Shown here: piece after piece, positions 9,860 through 20,982 of the stretch
Numbering within the stretch: the stretch's first letter is position 1
Layout: every line of letters begins with the position of its first letter
Notes under the pieces: generated by a model
The model's input: the letters and a program-made list of their open reading frames with translations, nothing else
Told to the model about the DNA's origin: nothing
Database searches by the model: none
Made by a program: the position numbers and the translations under genes
Assembly: GCF_019602855.1 (NCBI RefSeq)
Contig: NZ_CP080767.1
Coordinates: 124,001-188,000 of the forward strand
DNA length: 64,000 nt
Direction: 5' to 3'
DNA from: Cupriavidus pinatubonensis
GTDB lineage: Bacteria; Pseudomonadota; Gammaproteobacteria; Burkholderiales; Burkholderiaceae

Positions 9860-10876
9860 TTAGTCTACCGTGATGCCTTTCGCCTTGATGAGCTTGCCCC
9901 AGCGCTCGGCTTCGGCGTGCGCATACTGCGCGAACTCTTCGGGCGTGCTCGACACCGGTTCCACGCCCACGCCTTCCATGCGCTTCTGCACATCGGGGCT
10001 CTTGAGCGCCTTGACGAGTTCAGCGTTGAGCCGCGTCACGATCGGCTTCGGCGTGCCGGCCGGCGCCACCACGCCTTGCCACGCGTAGGCCTCGAAGCCC
10101 GCGACACCGCCCTCGGCGACGGTCGGCACATTGGGCAACATGGCCAGGCGCTTCGGCGTTGCCACGCCGAGCGCGCGCAGCTTGCCGGCGGTCACGTTCT
10201 GCTGGCCCGATGCCAGGTCCACGAACATCAGGTCCACCTGGCCGGCGAGCAGGTCCTGCACGGCCGGCGCGGCGCCCTTGTAGGGCACGTGCGTCATCTT
10301 GATGTGGGTCTGGTCCATGAACAGCTCCATGGCCAGGTGGTGCGGGCTGCCCGGGCCCGGCGACGCAAAATTGACCTTGCCGGGATTCTTCTGCGCGTAC
10401 TCGATGACTTCCTTGAGCGTCTTAGCCGGGAAATTCGGCGTGGCCACCAGCACCAGCGGGAAGCGCGCGATCATGCCGACGTGCACGAAGTCCTTGTCGG
10501 CGTTGTAGGGCAGCTTCTTGTACAGCGACGGATTCGCGGCCAGCGTAGCTGTGTCAGCGGTCAGTATGGTGTAGCCGTCCGGCTTGGCGTGCGCCACCGC
10601 GTCGGCGCCGACGATGGTCGCCGCGCCAGGACGGTTGTCGATCACCAGCTGCTTGCCGAGCGCAGGGGTAATGGCCTGACCCAGCGTACGCGCGACCACG
10701 TCGGTACCGCCGCCTGCCGGATAGGGCACCACCCAGCGGATCGGCTGCGACGGCCATGCGTCGGCCGCGCTCGCAGTCGCGGCGGCGCCCACGGCCAGCG
10801 TGGCGGTAGCGGCAAGGACGGCCAGGGAACGTGAGGCGGCGCGCAGCGTGGCGCGCGCGGGGCGGAAGGGCATCAT
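9860..10876 (-). CDS. Bug-family tripartite tricarboxylate transporter substrate-binding protein
   Basis: The 338-residue protein has a signal peptide ending near ASA-ADAWP (about residue 38) and Bug motifs: PIRWVVPYPAGGGTDVVART, VPYKGAAPAVQDLLAGQVD, and GVVAPAGTPKP. Such periplasmic proteins bind carboxylated small molecules; beta-proteobacteria carry many orphan copies without membrane subunits, as here. Start MMPFRP follows GGAGAC. The gene diverges from an IclR regulator with 246 bases between, which suggests control by that regulator and a ligand related to the downstream FAH-family enzyme. Confidence 0.9.
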   Translation of the reverse strand: MMPFRPARATLRAASRSLAVLAATATLAVGAAATASAADAWPSQPIRWVVPYPAGGGTDVVARTLGQAITPALGKQLVIDNRPGAATIVGADAVAHAKPDGYTILTADTATLAANPSLYKKLPYNADKDFVHVGMIARFPLVLVATPNFPAKTLKEVIEYAQKNPGKVNFASPGPGSPHHLAMELFMDQTHIKMTHVPYKGAAPAVQDLLAGQVDLMFVDLASGQQNVTAGKLRALGVATPKRLAMLPNVPTVAEGGVAGFEAYAWQGVVAPAGTPKPIVTRLNAELVKALKSPDVQKRMEGVGVEPVSSTPEEFAQYAHAEAERWGKLIKAKGITVD

Positions 10877-11010
10877 CGGTTGTCTCCGTCTGGGTATTCG
10901 CAGCCCGGCCTTGTCATGCGGCACCGCGGTCCATGCCGACCAGTGGGCGCCCCGGGTCTGTCGGCAAAGTCTACTCACCGTTTAAAAATTGGTAAATCGA
11001 TTTCGCTATA

Positions 11011-11020
11011 GTAAATTTAC
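11011..11020. promoter_or_regulatory. Palindrome GTAAATTTAC in the Bug/IclR divergent region
   Basis: A perfect 10-bp palindrome in an AT-rich patch (10980-11030) between the divergent starts at 10876 and 11123. IclR-family operators are short AT-rich palindromes, so it is a candidate operator. Confidence 0.35.
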
Positions 11021-11122
11021 GTAAGGTTTTTGCCGGATCCCCTGTGCTGCCGGCGCTGAATACCCCACAATTCTGCCGTATCCCCCAATTTTTTCCATTC
11101 ACGCCCCCAATGCTCGCCGCGC

Positions 11123-11956
11123 ATGACCGAACTTGAGGAAGACGACGCCAAGCTGCGCTCCGGTATCCAGTCCATCGAGGTAGGGTTCAAGCTGCTGCAG
11201 GCGTTGGCCGCCTCGCCGCGCGCGATGATGCTGCGCGACCTCGCCGCCGCGGCGGAGATGAATCCGGCCAAGGCCCATCGCTACCTGGTCAGCTTCCTGC
11301 GCCTCGGCGCGGTGGCGCAAGACCCGGTGAGCGGGCGCTATGATCTCGGGCCGTTCGCGCTGCAGCTCGGGCTGGCCGGCCTGAACCGGCTGGATCCGGT
11401 CAAGAAGGCGCGGCCGATCCTGTCGCAGTTGCGTGACGAGATCGACCTGACCGCGGGCATCGCGGTGTGGGGCAACCACGGGCCCACCATCGTGCACTGG
11501 GAGGAATCGAGCCACCCGGTCACGGTCAGCCTGCGGCTCGGCGACGTGATGCCGATGCTCAACTCCGCCACCGGCCGCCTCTACGGCGCGTACCTGTCGC
11601 GCAAGCAGACGCTGCCGCTGATCGAGCGCGAGCTGGCCGCGCGCGGCCAGGACGACGTGCCCGACATCCCGGCCAGCCTGTCCGAATACGATGCGATCTG
11701 CGCCGATGTGCGCACACACGGCGCGGCGCGTACGCGCGGCGGCGTGCTGCCGGGCATCAACGCGTTCTCGATGCCGGTGTTCGACGCCAACGGCCATCTG
11801 GCGATGGGTTTGATCGTGCTCGGCGCGCAAAGCATATTCGATGCAGAATGGAACGGTACGGTCGATCGCCGCGTGCGAGAGATCGCCAAACAGCTTTCAT
11901 CGGAACTCGGCTACCTTGGCGCCGCCCAAACGGCCGGACGGAACGGCCCCCTCTGA
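11123..11956 (+). CDS. IclR-family transcriptional regulator
   Basis: The 277-residue protein has an N-terminal winged HTH (residues about 16-75: GIQSIEVGFKLLQALAASPRAMMLRDLAAAAEMNPAKAHRYL) and an IclR effector domain (about 90-265). The family generally controls catabolic genes and binds small acids. It is divergent from the Bug/FAH-family genes and so probably regulates them. Its 3' end overlaps the likely start of the DUF3108 gene. Confidence 0.9.
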   Translation: MTELEEDDAKLRSGIQSIEVGFKLLQALAASPRAMMLRDLAAAAEMNPAKAHRYLVSFLRLGAVAQDPVSGRYDLGPFALQLGLAGLNRLDPVKKARPILSQLRDEIDLTAGIAVWGNHGPTIVHWEESSHPVTVSLRLGDVMPMLNSATGRLYGAYLSRKQTLPLIERELAARGQDDVPDIPASLSEYDAICADVRTHGAARTRGGVLPGINAFSMPVFDANGHLAMGLIVLGAQSIFDAEWNGTVDRRVREIAKQLSSELGYLGAAQTAGRNGPL

Positions 11957-13022
11957 TTCTCGCGCCAGAACCGGCGCCGATCCGCGCGTTTGGCGGCGGC
12001 GGCGCTGGATCCTCGTCATCTTGCTGGTGCTGCTCGTGCACATGCTGGCCGTGATCGGCTTCCTGCGCATGCCCGGCCCGCTGATCCCGCTCGATGTCAG
12101 TGAAACACCGGCGCTCGAAGCGGTGCTGTTGCCGCCGCCGCGGCCGGCGCGCCCGCCGCCCGCGGTGCCTCATCCCACGCCAAAGCCGCGTCCTGCCGCG
12201 CCTCAGCCCGTCCCCAAGGCCGTGGAAACACCGCCCGAGCCGCCTGCGCCGCCTGTAGCGACATCCGAAGGTGGTACCACCGAAACCGTCACCGGTCCTG
12301 GCGGCAACGGCGCCGGCGCAGCCGCTGCGCCGTCCCCGGCTCCGGCTCCTGCTGGACCGGCCGGTCCGCCCGCACAGGAAGGCGAAAAATACGTTCCGCC
12401 GCCTTCGGCCACCATGCACTACGCGAGCTTCGTCAACGGCGTGCAGAACCCGGACGGTCTGATCCGCTGGGAGCAGGACGGCAAGCACTATCGCCTGGCG
12501 GTCGAGACGCGCGTGCTGTGGTTCCGCTTCGCCTTCCAGAGCAGCGGTGTCATGACCGAGACGGGCCTCGTCCCCGAACGCTACGAGGAAAACCGGCGCG
12601 GCAAATCCGAAGCCGCACGCTTCGACCAGTCCGCCGGCACGGTCGCGTTCGCGCGGGGCACACAGGCGCAGCTGTCGCCGGGTGCCCAGGACCGGTTCAG
12701 CGTGTTCCTGCAACTGGTGGGGCGCGTCCGTGGCAATCCTCAGCGCTATGCGGCGCCGGGCGTCACCGAGGCGTTCCAGGTCGCCGACACGCGGGACATG
12801 CAACCGATGCAAGTGCAGTATGTTGGAGAGGAAGAGATCGATACCGGCCGCGGCATGGTGCGTGCCAAGCACTTTGTGCGGCTGCAACGGCACGCGGGCG
12901 ACAAGCGTCGCGTGGAAATCTGGCTAGCGCAGTCGCTCGGGTGGATGCCAGTGCGGCTGCGCCAGACCGAGCCGGATGGCACGCAGATCGACCTCGTCTA
13001 TCGCAGCACCGAAGGCCAGTAA
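11916..13022 (+). CDS. DUF3108 membrane-anchored protein
   Basis: The protein has a single N-terminal membrane helix (RRRRWILVILLVLLVHMLAVIGF), a long Pro/Ala-rich TonB-like linker and a C-terminal domain of about 200 residues matching DUF3108 (MHYASFVNGVQNPDGLIRWEQDGKHYRL...). The family is periplasmic and of unknown function. I chose a TTG at 11916 (368 residues), since an ATG at 11841 would overlap the IclR gene by 116 bases; the true start is uncertain. Spacing implies co-transcription with the IclR gene. Confidence 0.75.
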   Translation: MAPPKRPDGTAPSDSRARTGADPRVWRRRRWILVILLVLLVHMLAVIGFLRMPGPLIPLDVSETPALEAVLLPPPRPARPPPAVPHPTPKPRPAAPQPVPKAVETPPEPPAPPVATSEGGTTETVTGPGGNGAGAAAAPSPAPAPAGPAGPPAQEGEKYVPPPSATMHYASFVNGVQNPDGLIRWEQDGKHYRLAVETRVLWFRFAFQSSGVMTETGLVPERYEENRRGKSEAARFDQSAGTVAFARGTQAQLSPGAQDRFSVFLQLVGRVRGNPQRYAAPGVTEAFQVADTRDMQPMQVQYVGEEEIDTGRGMVRAKHFVRLQRHAGDKRRVEIWLAQSLGWMPVRLRQTEPDGTQIDLVYRSTEGQ

Positions 13023-13074
13023 CGGCGCGCGGCGCCGCCCGCGCCGAACCGTCAGCCATTCAAGGAGCTCCGCC

Positions 13075-13923
13075 ATGACCGCCAGCACCGCAGCCAACAC
13101 ATCCGGAGAGACGCATCGCATCCACGCCGATGGCGCCGACCTGCACGTCCGCGTGGATGGCGCCGACGGCCCGTGGGTCATCCTTGCGCACGCACTCGGC
13201 GCCAACCATACGCTGTGGGATGCCACGGCGCGCCATCTTTCGTCGCGCTATCGCGTCGTGCGCCCGGACATGCGCGGCCATGGCAACAGCGATGCACCGG
13301 TCGGGCCCTACACGATGGTGCGGCTGGCCGACGATGTCGCCGCCATCATGGACGCGCTGCAGATACCGCAGGCGCATTTCTGCGGCATCTCGGTGGGCGG
13401 CATGATCGGCGAGACGCTGGGCGTGCGCCATGCCGAACGGCTGCTATCGCTGACGCTCGCGGCCACCATCAGCCGCACGCCGCTGGAAGCGCATCCGATG
13501 TGGCACAACCGCATCGGGCAAGTCGAAGCGCATGGCATGTCGGGCCTTGCGGATGCCACGCTGGAGCGCTGGCTGACCGAGCCATTCCGCAACGCGCATC
13601 CCGACGAAGTCGCGCGCATCCGCGCGATGCTGCTGGCCACGCCGGTACGCGGCTATGTCGGCGTAGGGCAGGCCATCATGGCGTTCGACATGGCAAGCGC
13701 CCTGGGCCGCATCCATTGCCCGACGCTGGTCGTAGCGGGCGAACATGACCAGGGTGCGACAGTCGCCATGGCGAAGTCCATCGCCTCGGCGATTCCTGGG
13801 TCTCGGCTGGAAGTCTTGCCTGCGGCGCATCTGGTGTCGGTCGAACAGGCGGATCGCTTCCATGCCGCGCTGGATACGTTCCTCGGTCACGCTGCCTGCG
13901 GCGGCCAATGCGACGTTCCGTAA
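13075..13923 (+). CDS. Alpha/beta hydrolase, 3-oxoadipate enol-lactonase-like
   Basis: This 282-residue protein follows a good ribosome site (AAGGAG). It has the nucleophile elbow GISVGG (Ser), DMRGHGNSD, an acid in AGEHDQG and the catalytic His in AAHLVS, and resembles PcaD-type enol-lactone hydrolases. None of the other protocatechuate genes is nearby, so the lactonase assignment is by family resemblance only. It could be another carboxylic-ester hydrolase. Confidence 0.8.
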   Translation: MTASTAANTSGETHRIHADGADLHVRVDGADGPWVILAHALGANHTLWDATARHLSSRYRVVRPDMRGHGNSDAPVGPYTMVRLADDVAAIMDALQIPQAHFCGISVGGMIGETLGVRHAERLLSLTLAATISRTPLEAHPMWHNRIGQVEAHGMSGLADATLERWLTEPFRNAHPDEVARIRAMLLATPVRGYVGVGQAIMAFDMASALGRIHCPTLVVAGEHDQGATVAMAKSIASAIPGSRLEVLPAAHLVSVEQADRFHAALDTFLGHAACGGQCDVP

Positions 13924-13960
13924 GGCACAACACACTGGTGTCCAAACCTCAAGAAACTTG

Positions 13961-13988
13961 TTGGTGTTGCCGTTGCCCAACTTATAAA
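13961..13988 (+). promoter_or_regulatory. Candidate sigma-70 promoter of the DUF3567 gene
   Basis: TTGGTG (13961-13966) and TATAAA (13983-13988) are separated by 16 bases, about 150 bases before the start at 14140. Confidence 0.35.
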
Positions 13989-14139
13989 GGCAGAAAACGT
14001 TGTATCCGTACGGCGGCTCGCACGCAAAACTTGAAATTGCCGTGGCCGCCCCTAGCTTGGAGATAACCACGCCGCGCCCCGCTCAACGGCAACAATGAAA
14101 AAGGCCGGCCGCCCCAACCATGACGCAAGGAGGTGTGCC

Positions 14140-14397
14140 ATGCAAATGATCTACAACAGCGACAACTACTGCATCGTTGAGTTTGGCGCAGATGTCGAGC
14201 AAGCGCCTCTTGAATTCGGTGGCTATGAAATCGTCGACAAGAACATGAAGCGGGAGATTTTTCTTGGCGGGAAGCTGGCTGAGAATTTCCGTGCCGACGT
14301 GCAGAGGCTGATCGAAAGCGAGCCGTCAGTGGAAGAAGTTGACGATTTTCTCGGGAAGTTCGATACGGTGATGACGCATCCGCTGGTGATGCATTGA
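14140..14397 (+). CDS. DUF3567 small protein
   Basis: The 85-residue acidic protein starts MQMIYNSDNYCIVEFG after a strong AAGGAGG site at the expected distance; the longer frame upstream lacks one. It matches the short DUF3567 family found in Burkholderiales, of unknown function. No signal or membrane segment is seen. A perfect hairpin follows, so it is a single-gene transcript. Confidence 0.85.
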   Translation: MQMIYNSDNYCIVEFGADVEQAPLEFGGYEIVDKNMKREIFLGGKLAENFRADVQRLIESEPSVEEVDDFLGKFDTVMTHPLVMH

Positions 14398-14416
14398 GCG
14401 TGTCAGCCCTCGAATG

Positions 14417-14440
14417 AACGCCCGCGGTATCGCGGGCGTT
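14417..14440 (+). terminator. Terminator hairpin after the DUF3567 gene
   Basis: Perfect 10-bp stem AACGCCCGCG/CGCGGGCGTT with tetraloop GTAT, 20 bases past the stop, followed by a weak T-rich GTCATTTC. Confidence 0.75.
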
Positions 14441-14475
14441 GTCATTTCTGGCCGCTTCGTTCGATGCCGGGGCGC

Positions 14476-14868
14476 TCAATACTGCTCCCACGGCAATCCC
14501 TCGAACCTCCACCCATTCACCGTATTCCGGTGCCGCTCCGCATCCAGATCACCTTCAAATCCATGCAGCACGTTATAAACACTCGAAAACCCGGCCCCCT
14601 CTAAAGCGCGAGCCGCAGCCGTAGACCGATTGCCGCTGCGGCAGATCAACAGCACAGGTCGCGCCGAAGCCTGCCCGGCAAGCTTCTTCACAACCTGCAC
14701 GAAATGCGGATTCACTTCCCAATCGGGCCCGTCATTCCAGGGCACGTTGTGTGCGCCTTTGGGGTGTCCGACGAACAGGTATTCCATCTCGCTGCGGCAA
14801 TCGATGAACAATGCCTCGGGCGATTGCTGCAACAGGGCCTGGGCGTCGGCGGGGCTGAGGTGTTCCAT
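14476..14868 (-). CDS. Rhodanese-domain protein (single domain)
   Basis: The 130-residue protein is one rhodanese domain with the active-site loop CRSGNRS (Cys76) and an N-terminal DCRSEMEYLFVGHPKGAHNVPW segment. Single-domain rhodaneses relay sulfane sulfur in the cytosol. No signal peptide is present, and the physiological partner is unknown. It is divergent from metH across 167 bases. Confidence 0.9.
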   Translation of the reverse strand: MEHLSPADAQALLQQSPEALFIDCRSEMEYLFVGHPKGAHNVPWNDGPDWEVNPHFVQVVKKLAGQASARPVLLICRSGNRSTAAARALEGAGFSSVYNVLHGFEGDLDAERHRNTVNGWRFEGLPWEQY

Positions 14869-14984
14869 GGCGGTGCGGAGGCAGCCGGCGCCAGCGCCGG
14901 CAAATGGTGATCGTTACGCCTCTCAGTGTAGGCGCCCAGACCGTATGCAGGCAACCCGCCACACCCGCAAGGCCTTGATGCACC

Positions 14985-14993
14985 TGATAAAAT
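14985..14993 (+). promoter_or_regulatory. metH: Extended -10 promoter element upstream of metH
   Basis: TGATAAAAT is an extended -10 (TG-n-TAAAAT), about 43 bases before the start at 15036. No good -35 is seen. The surrounding 14 bases, GCACCTGATAAAAT, recur upstream of argS. Confidence 0.5.
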
Positions 14994-15035
14994 CGCCGTC
15001 TTGACTATCCGTCCCGCCTTCTAACAGTCCCCGCC

Positions 15036-16091
15036 ATGAGTGCCCCTGAACAACCCTCCGTGCGTCCCTATACACGGGCTGCCAATCTGCCCCGGCTGCT
15101 GCGCGAGCGCATCCTGATCCTGGACGGCGCCATGGGCACCATGATCCAGCGCTACAAACTGACCGAAGCCGACTATCGCGGCGAGCGCTTCGCGGAACAC
15201 AAGGTCGACGTGAAGGGCAACAACGAATTGCTGCTGCTCACGCGTCCGCAGGTCATCAGCGAAATTCACGAGCAGTACCTCGCCGCCGGCGCGGACATCA
15301 TCGAGACCAATACCTTCGGCGCCACAAGTGTGGCGCAGGAGGACTACAAGATGGCCGAGCTCGCGTACGAGATGAATGTCGAAGCCGCGAAGCTCGCGCG
15401 CGCGGCCTGCGACAAGTACAGCACGCCTGACAAGCCGCGCTTCGTGGCCGGCGCGTTCGGCCCCACGCCGAAGACAGCCAGCATCTCGCCCGACGTGAAT
15501 GATCCGGGCGCGCGCAATATCACGTTCGAGGAACTGCGCGAGTCCTACTACGAGCAGGGCAAGGGCTTGCTCGATGGCGGCGCCGATGTGTTCCTCGTGG
15601 AAACGATCTTCGACACGCTCAACGCCAAGGCGTGCCTGTTCGCGATCGATCAGCTCTTCGAAGACACCGGCGAGCGCCTGCCCGTGATGATCTCCGGCAC
15701 CGTGACCGATGCGTCGGGCCGCATTCTCTCGGGCCAGACCGTCGAAGCGTTCTGGAACAGCCTGCGCCATGTGAAGCCCGTCACGTTCGGCCTGAACTGC
15801 GCGCTGGGCGCGACGCTGATGCGTCCATACATCGCCGAACTGGCGAAGGTCTGCGACGTGGCGATTTCTTGCTACCCGAACGCGGGCCTCCCGAATCCGA
15901 TGAGCGAAACCGGCTTCGACGAGACGCCGGAAGTCACTTCGTCGCTGGTCGACGAATTCGCCGCCTCGGGGCTGGTGAACCTGGTGGGCGGCTGCTGCGG
16001 CACCACGCCTGAACACATTGCCGCCATCGCCGAGCGCATGGCGAAGCGGAACCCGCGCACGTGGCCGGGCCAGTACAGCGAAGCCGCCTGA
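15036..16091 (+). CDS. metH: Methionine synthase, homocysteine-binding subunit (split MetH, part 1)
   Basis: The 351-residue protein is the homocysteine S-methyltransferase domain alone: [29 protein letters not shown] and [11 protein letters not shown] supply the three zinc-ligand cysteines. In single-chain MetH this is the first of four modules; here it is a separate gene, with the rest starting 19 bases later. Both together would methylate homocysteine using methyltetrahydrofolate and cobalamin. Two-gene MetH is known in Burkholderiaceae. No cobalamin riboswitch was recognised upstream. Confidence 0.93.
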   Translation: MSAPEQPSVRPYTRAANLPRLLRERILILDGAMGTMIQRYKLTEADYRGERFAEHKVDVKGNNELLLLTRPQVISEIHEQYLAAGADIIETNTFGATSVAQEDYKMAELAYEMNVEAAKLARAACDKYSTPDKPRFVAGAFGPTPKTASISPDVNDPGARNITFEELRESYYEQGKGLLDGGADVFLVETIFDTLNAKACLFAIDQLFEDTGERLPVMISGTVTDASGRILSGQTVEAFWNSLRHVKPVTFGLNCALGATLMRPYIAELAKVCDVAISCYPNAGLPNPMSETGFDETPEVTSSLVDEFAASGLVNLVGGCCGTTPEHIAAIAERMAKRNPRTWPGQYSEAA

Positions 16092-16110
16092 GCCAGCGAG
16101 ACAACAAGAC

Positions 16111-18858
<2,748 letters not shown>

Positions 18859-18874
18859 CCGCATGCGTCGCCGG

Positions 18875-18896
18875 GGCGCCGCTATCGCGCGGCGCC
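18875..18896 (+). terminator. Hairpin downstream of metH
   Basis: Stem GGCGCCGC/GCGGCGCC with a 6-base loop, 16 bases after the stop. There is no T tract, so termination is uncertain. Confidence 0.45.
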
Positions 18897-19050
18897 TGCT
18901 CTGGCGCAGGTCCTTGATGCGGCAGGGAAATTCGCCTTGCATCGCAGCATCGCCAAACCCCAGGCGCCGTTCGCGCCGCTTCACAACTCCTTACACTGCA
19001 TTGCAATCACTCACAGACCGGGGACGGGCGCACCCCTAGACTGGCTCCAA

Positions 19051-19062
19051 GTTCACGTGAAC
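19051..19062. promoter_or_regulatory. Palindrome GTTCACGTGAAC upstream of the small secreted-protein gene
   Basis: A perfect 12-bp palindrome 60 bases before the start at 19122. Its 10-bp core TTCACGTGAA recurs at 48617-48626. Confidence 0.4.
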
Positions 19063-19121
19063 AACAGCGTGGATGCCGCAGCGAATACTTCGCAGCGGAT
19101 CACCCTGAAAGGAGCCTTTCC

Positions 19122-19484
19122 ATGAAGAAACTGCTGATCTCCCTGTCCGCCCTGTCGATCGCTGCTGCTTCGTCGCTGGCCATGGCGCAAGGTACGGGCA
19201 CTACCGCCGGCAACGCGGGTGTCAAGGCCGATGTCGGCGCCGCCGTGAATGCGCCGGCTCCGGTCGGGGGCACCAGCGCGGGCGTAGGCGCATCGACTTC
19301 GCTGGACAAGAGCGCGGCGGCGACGCCTGCAACGCCGGCCACTCCCGCCACCCCGGCAGAGCCTGCGAAGGCAGACGCCGGAAAGGCCAAGAGCAAGCAC
19401 AGCGCAAAGTCGCACAAGAAGGACAAGGCCGACGCGACCCTGGGCGCAAACGCGGGTGCCGACGCGGGCGCCAAGGCCCAGTAA
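19122..19484 (+). CDS. Small secreted Ala/Lys-rich protein
   Basis: The 120-residue protein has a clear signal peptide (MKKLLISLSALSIAAASSLAMAQ, cleavage after AMA). The mature part is low-complexity: repeated PAT units (residues about 69-78), a Lys/His-rich stretch (KAKSKHSAKSHKKDK) and an Ala/Gly tail. It follows a GAAAGGAG site and a strong terminator follows it. I do not recognise a family. Similar short exported Ala-rich proteins occur in Cupriavidus and are unassigned. Confidence 0.75.
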   Translation: MKKLLISLSALSIAAASSLAMAQGTGTTAGNAGVKADVGAAVNAPAPVGGTSAGVGASTSLDKSAAATPATPATPATPAEPAKADAGKAKSKHSAKSHKKDKADATLGANAGADAGAKAQ

Positions 19485-19563
19485 GCCGGGGCCGGCGCGG
19501 CCGGCCTCAGCCGCCCCGGGCCCGGACTGGCCCCACGCGGTTTAACGCACTGCAGCAACCTGC

Positions 19564-19603
19564 AAAGCGGGACGGACCTCCAGCCGTCCCGCTTTGCTTT
19601 TGT
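19564..19603 (+). terminator. Rho-independent terminator of the small secreted-protein gene
   Basis: Stem AAAGCGGGACGG/CCGTCCCGCTTT (12 bp, 8-base loop) followed by GCTTTTG. Confidence 0.85.
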
Positions 19604-19815
19604 GGTACGGATTGGGCATGTGCACGGGAAGGGGCGGTGTCTATGCCGCTTTTCCCGTCCCCGATCACCCGTCCCCTGCTGCGGCACTGCGGCAGCGCGT
19701 CCATGTCAGCCTGACACCGACAGTCCGCGGCGCCTTGCGGCACTACAATGCTTACACGGCAAGCGGTTCCGCCTGCACCCGAATCTATTAGGCGAAAGCC
19801 CCACCAGTGGAGCCC
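19604..19815 (+). other. Intergenic region before the response regulator, with candidate -10
   Basis: No gene is seen. TACAAT at 19744-19749 is a candidate -10 for the response regulator starting at 19816; no matching -35 was found. Confidence 0.35.
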
Positions 19816-20451
19816 ATGATGATCCGCGTCCTGATCGCCGATGATCACGAGATTGTTCGCGCAGGGCTGCGCCAGTTTCTTGCTGACGAACCCGATATCC
19901 AGGTCACCGGCGAGGCCGGCAGCGGCGACGAAGTCATGGCGCAATTGCGCGACGGCGAATTCGACGTGCTGGTGCTCGACATCTCGATGCCCGAGCGCAA
20001 CGGCATCGATGTGCTCAAACTGATCCGACAGCGCAAGCCTGACCTGCCTGTGCTGATTCTTTCGACTTATCCGGAAGACCAGTACGCGATCAACCTGATC
20101 CGCGCGGGCGCTTCGGGTTATCTCACCAAGGAAAGCGCGCCGGATGACTTGGTCAAGGCCATTCGCACCGTGGCCCAGGGCCGCCGCTATGTCAGCGCGG
20201 CTGTGGCGGACCTGCTGATCGGCGGGCTCGACAAGCCAACCGAACAGCCGGTGCACCAGATGCTGTCCGAGCGCGAGTTCCAGATCTTCTGCAAGCTGTC
20301 ACGCGGCCAGTCGGTATCGGTGATCGCGGACGAACTCTTCCTGAGCGTGAAGACCGTCAGCACTTACCGTTCGCGCATCCTGGAGAAAATGGGCATGAAA
20401 ACCAACGCGGACCTGACCTACTACGCCATCAAGAACGGCCTGGTCGAATGA
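19816..20451 (+). CDS. NarL/FixJ-family response regulator
   Basis: The 211-residue protein has a receiver domain (residues 1-120) with IADDHE and phospho-acceptor Asp55 (VLVLDISMPE), plus a conserved Lys (YLTKES), and a C-terminal LuxR-type HTH (MLSEREFQIFCKLSRGQSVSVIADELFLSVKTVSTYRSRILEKMGM). It acts as a phosphorylation-controlled transcription factor. A GTG at 19807 is in frame, but its downstream GGAG is the ribosome site for the ATG at 19816, so that start is preferred. Its likely partner is the histidine kinase at 20983-22383. Confidence 0.95.
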   Translation: MMIRVLIADDHEIVRAGLRQFLADEPDIQVTGEAGSGDEVMAQLRDGEFDVLVLDISMPERNGIDVLKLIRQRKPDLPVLILSTYPEDQYAINLIRAGASGYLTKESAPDDLVKAIRTVAQGRRYVSAAVADLLIGGLDKPTEQPVHQMLSEREFQIFCKLSRGQSVSVIADELFLSVKTVSTYRSRILEKMGMKTNADLTYYAIKNGLVE

Positions 20452-20522
20452 CGGCCAGGAGATCCCGACGCGAACGCTGCATCACGCGCCGGGTGAACCG
20501 TCCCACTGAACGTTTTTGAAGA

Positions 20523-20933
20523 ATGTCGGAGCAGGCTTCGAACTCCCCATACCGGGCACTGCGCGTACTGCTGATCGAGGATTCGGCAGTCCTGCGGGGC
20601 ATGCTCCTCGAATACCTGAACGACTTCCCCTATGTGCAAAGCGTCGACTGGGCCGATACCGAGGCCATGGCGGTGCGCATGATCGCCGGTGACAAGCCGT
20701 ATGACGTGGTCATCGTCGATCTGCAGCTACGGCAGGGCAATGGCGTCAACGTGCTGCGTGTCATGCAGCGGGAACACCTTCCCGGCCTGCGCATCGTCTA
20801 TACGAACCACGCGCAGGTGTCCGTGTACCGCAACCAGTGCGCCGAAGCCGGGGCAGATTACTTCTTCGACAAATCGCTGGAGCTGGAGCAGGTGTTCCGC
20901 GTGATCGAGGAGCGGGCGGCCGCAGGTGCCTGA
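20523..20933 (+). CDS. Stand-alone receiver-domain response regulator (CheY-like)
   Basis: The 136-residue protein is a single receiver domain: IEDS acidic pocket, phospho-acceptor Asp66 (VIVDLQLRQGNG), Thr in YTNHAQ and Lys in FFDKS. There is no output domain, so it would act by binding a partner or as a phosphate sink. It is 71 bases after the NarL-type regulator on the same strand and convergent with the kinase gene. Confidence 0.9.
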   Translation: MSEQASNSPYRALRVLLIEDSAVLRGMLLEYLNDFPYVQSVDWADTEAMAVRMIAGDKPYDVVIVDLQLRQGNGVNVLRVMQREHLPGLRIVYTNHAQVSVYRNQCAEAGADYFFDKSLELEQVFRVIEERAAAGA

Positions 20934-20982
20934 CGCGCGCTTCTCCACACTCCCCGTATGTCCCGAATTACCGTATTTCAGT

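Noticed and set aside
14869..15035. Cobalamin riboswitch before metH
   Set aside because: The 167-base gap shows no B12-box-like conserved sequence and is short for a full element.
19328..19358. Tandem repeat (PAT codons) as a possible recombination site
   Set aside because: Only three to four imperfect 9-base units inside a coding low-complexity region.
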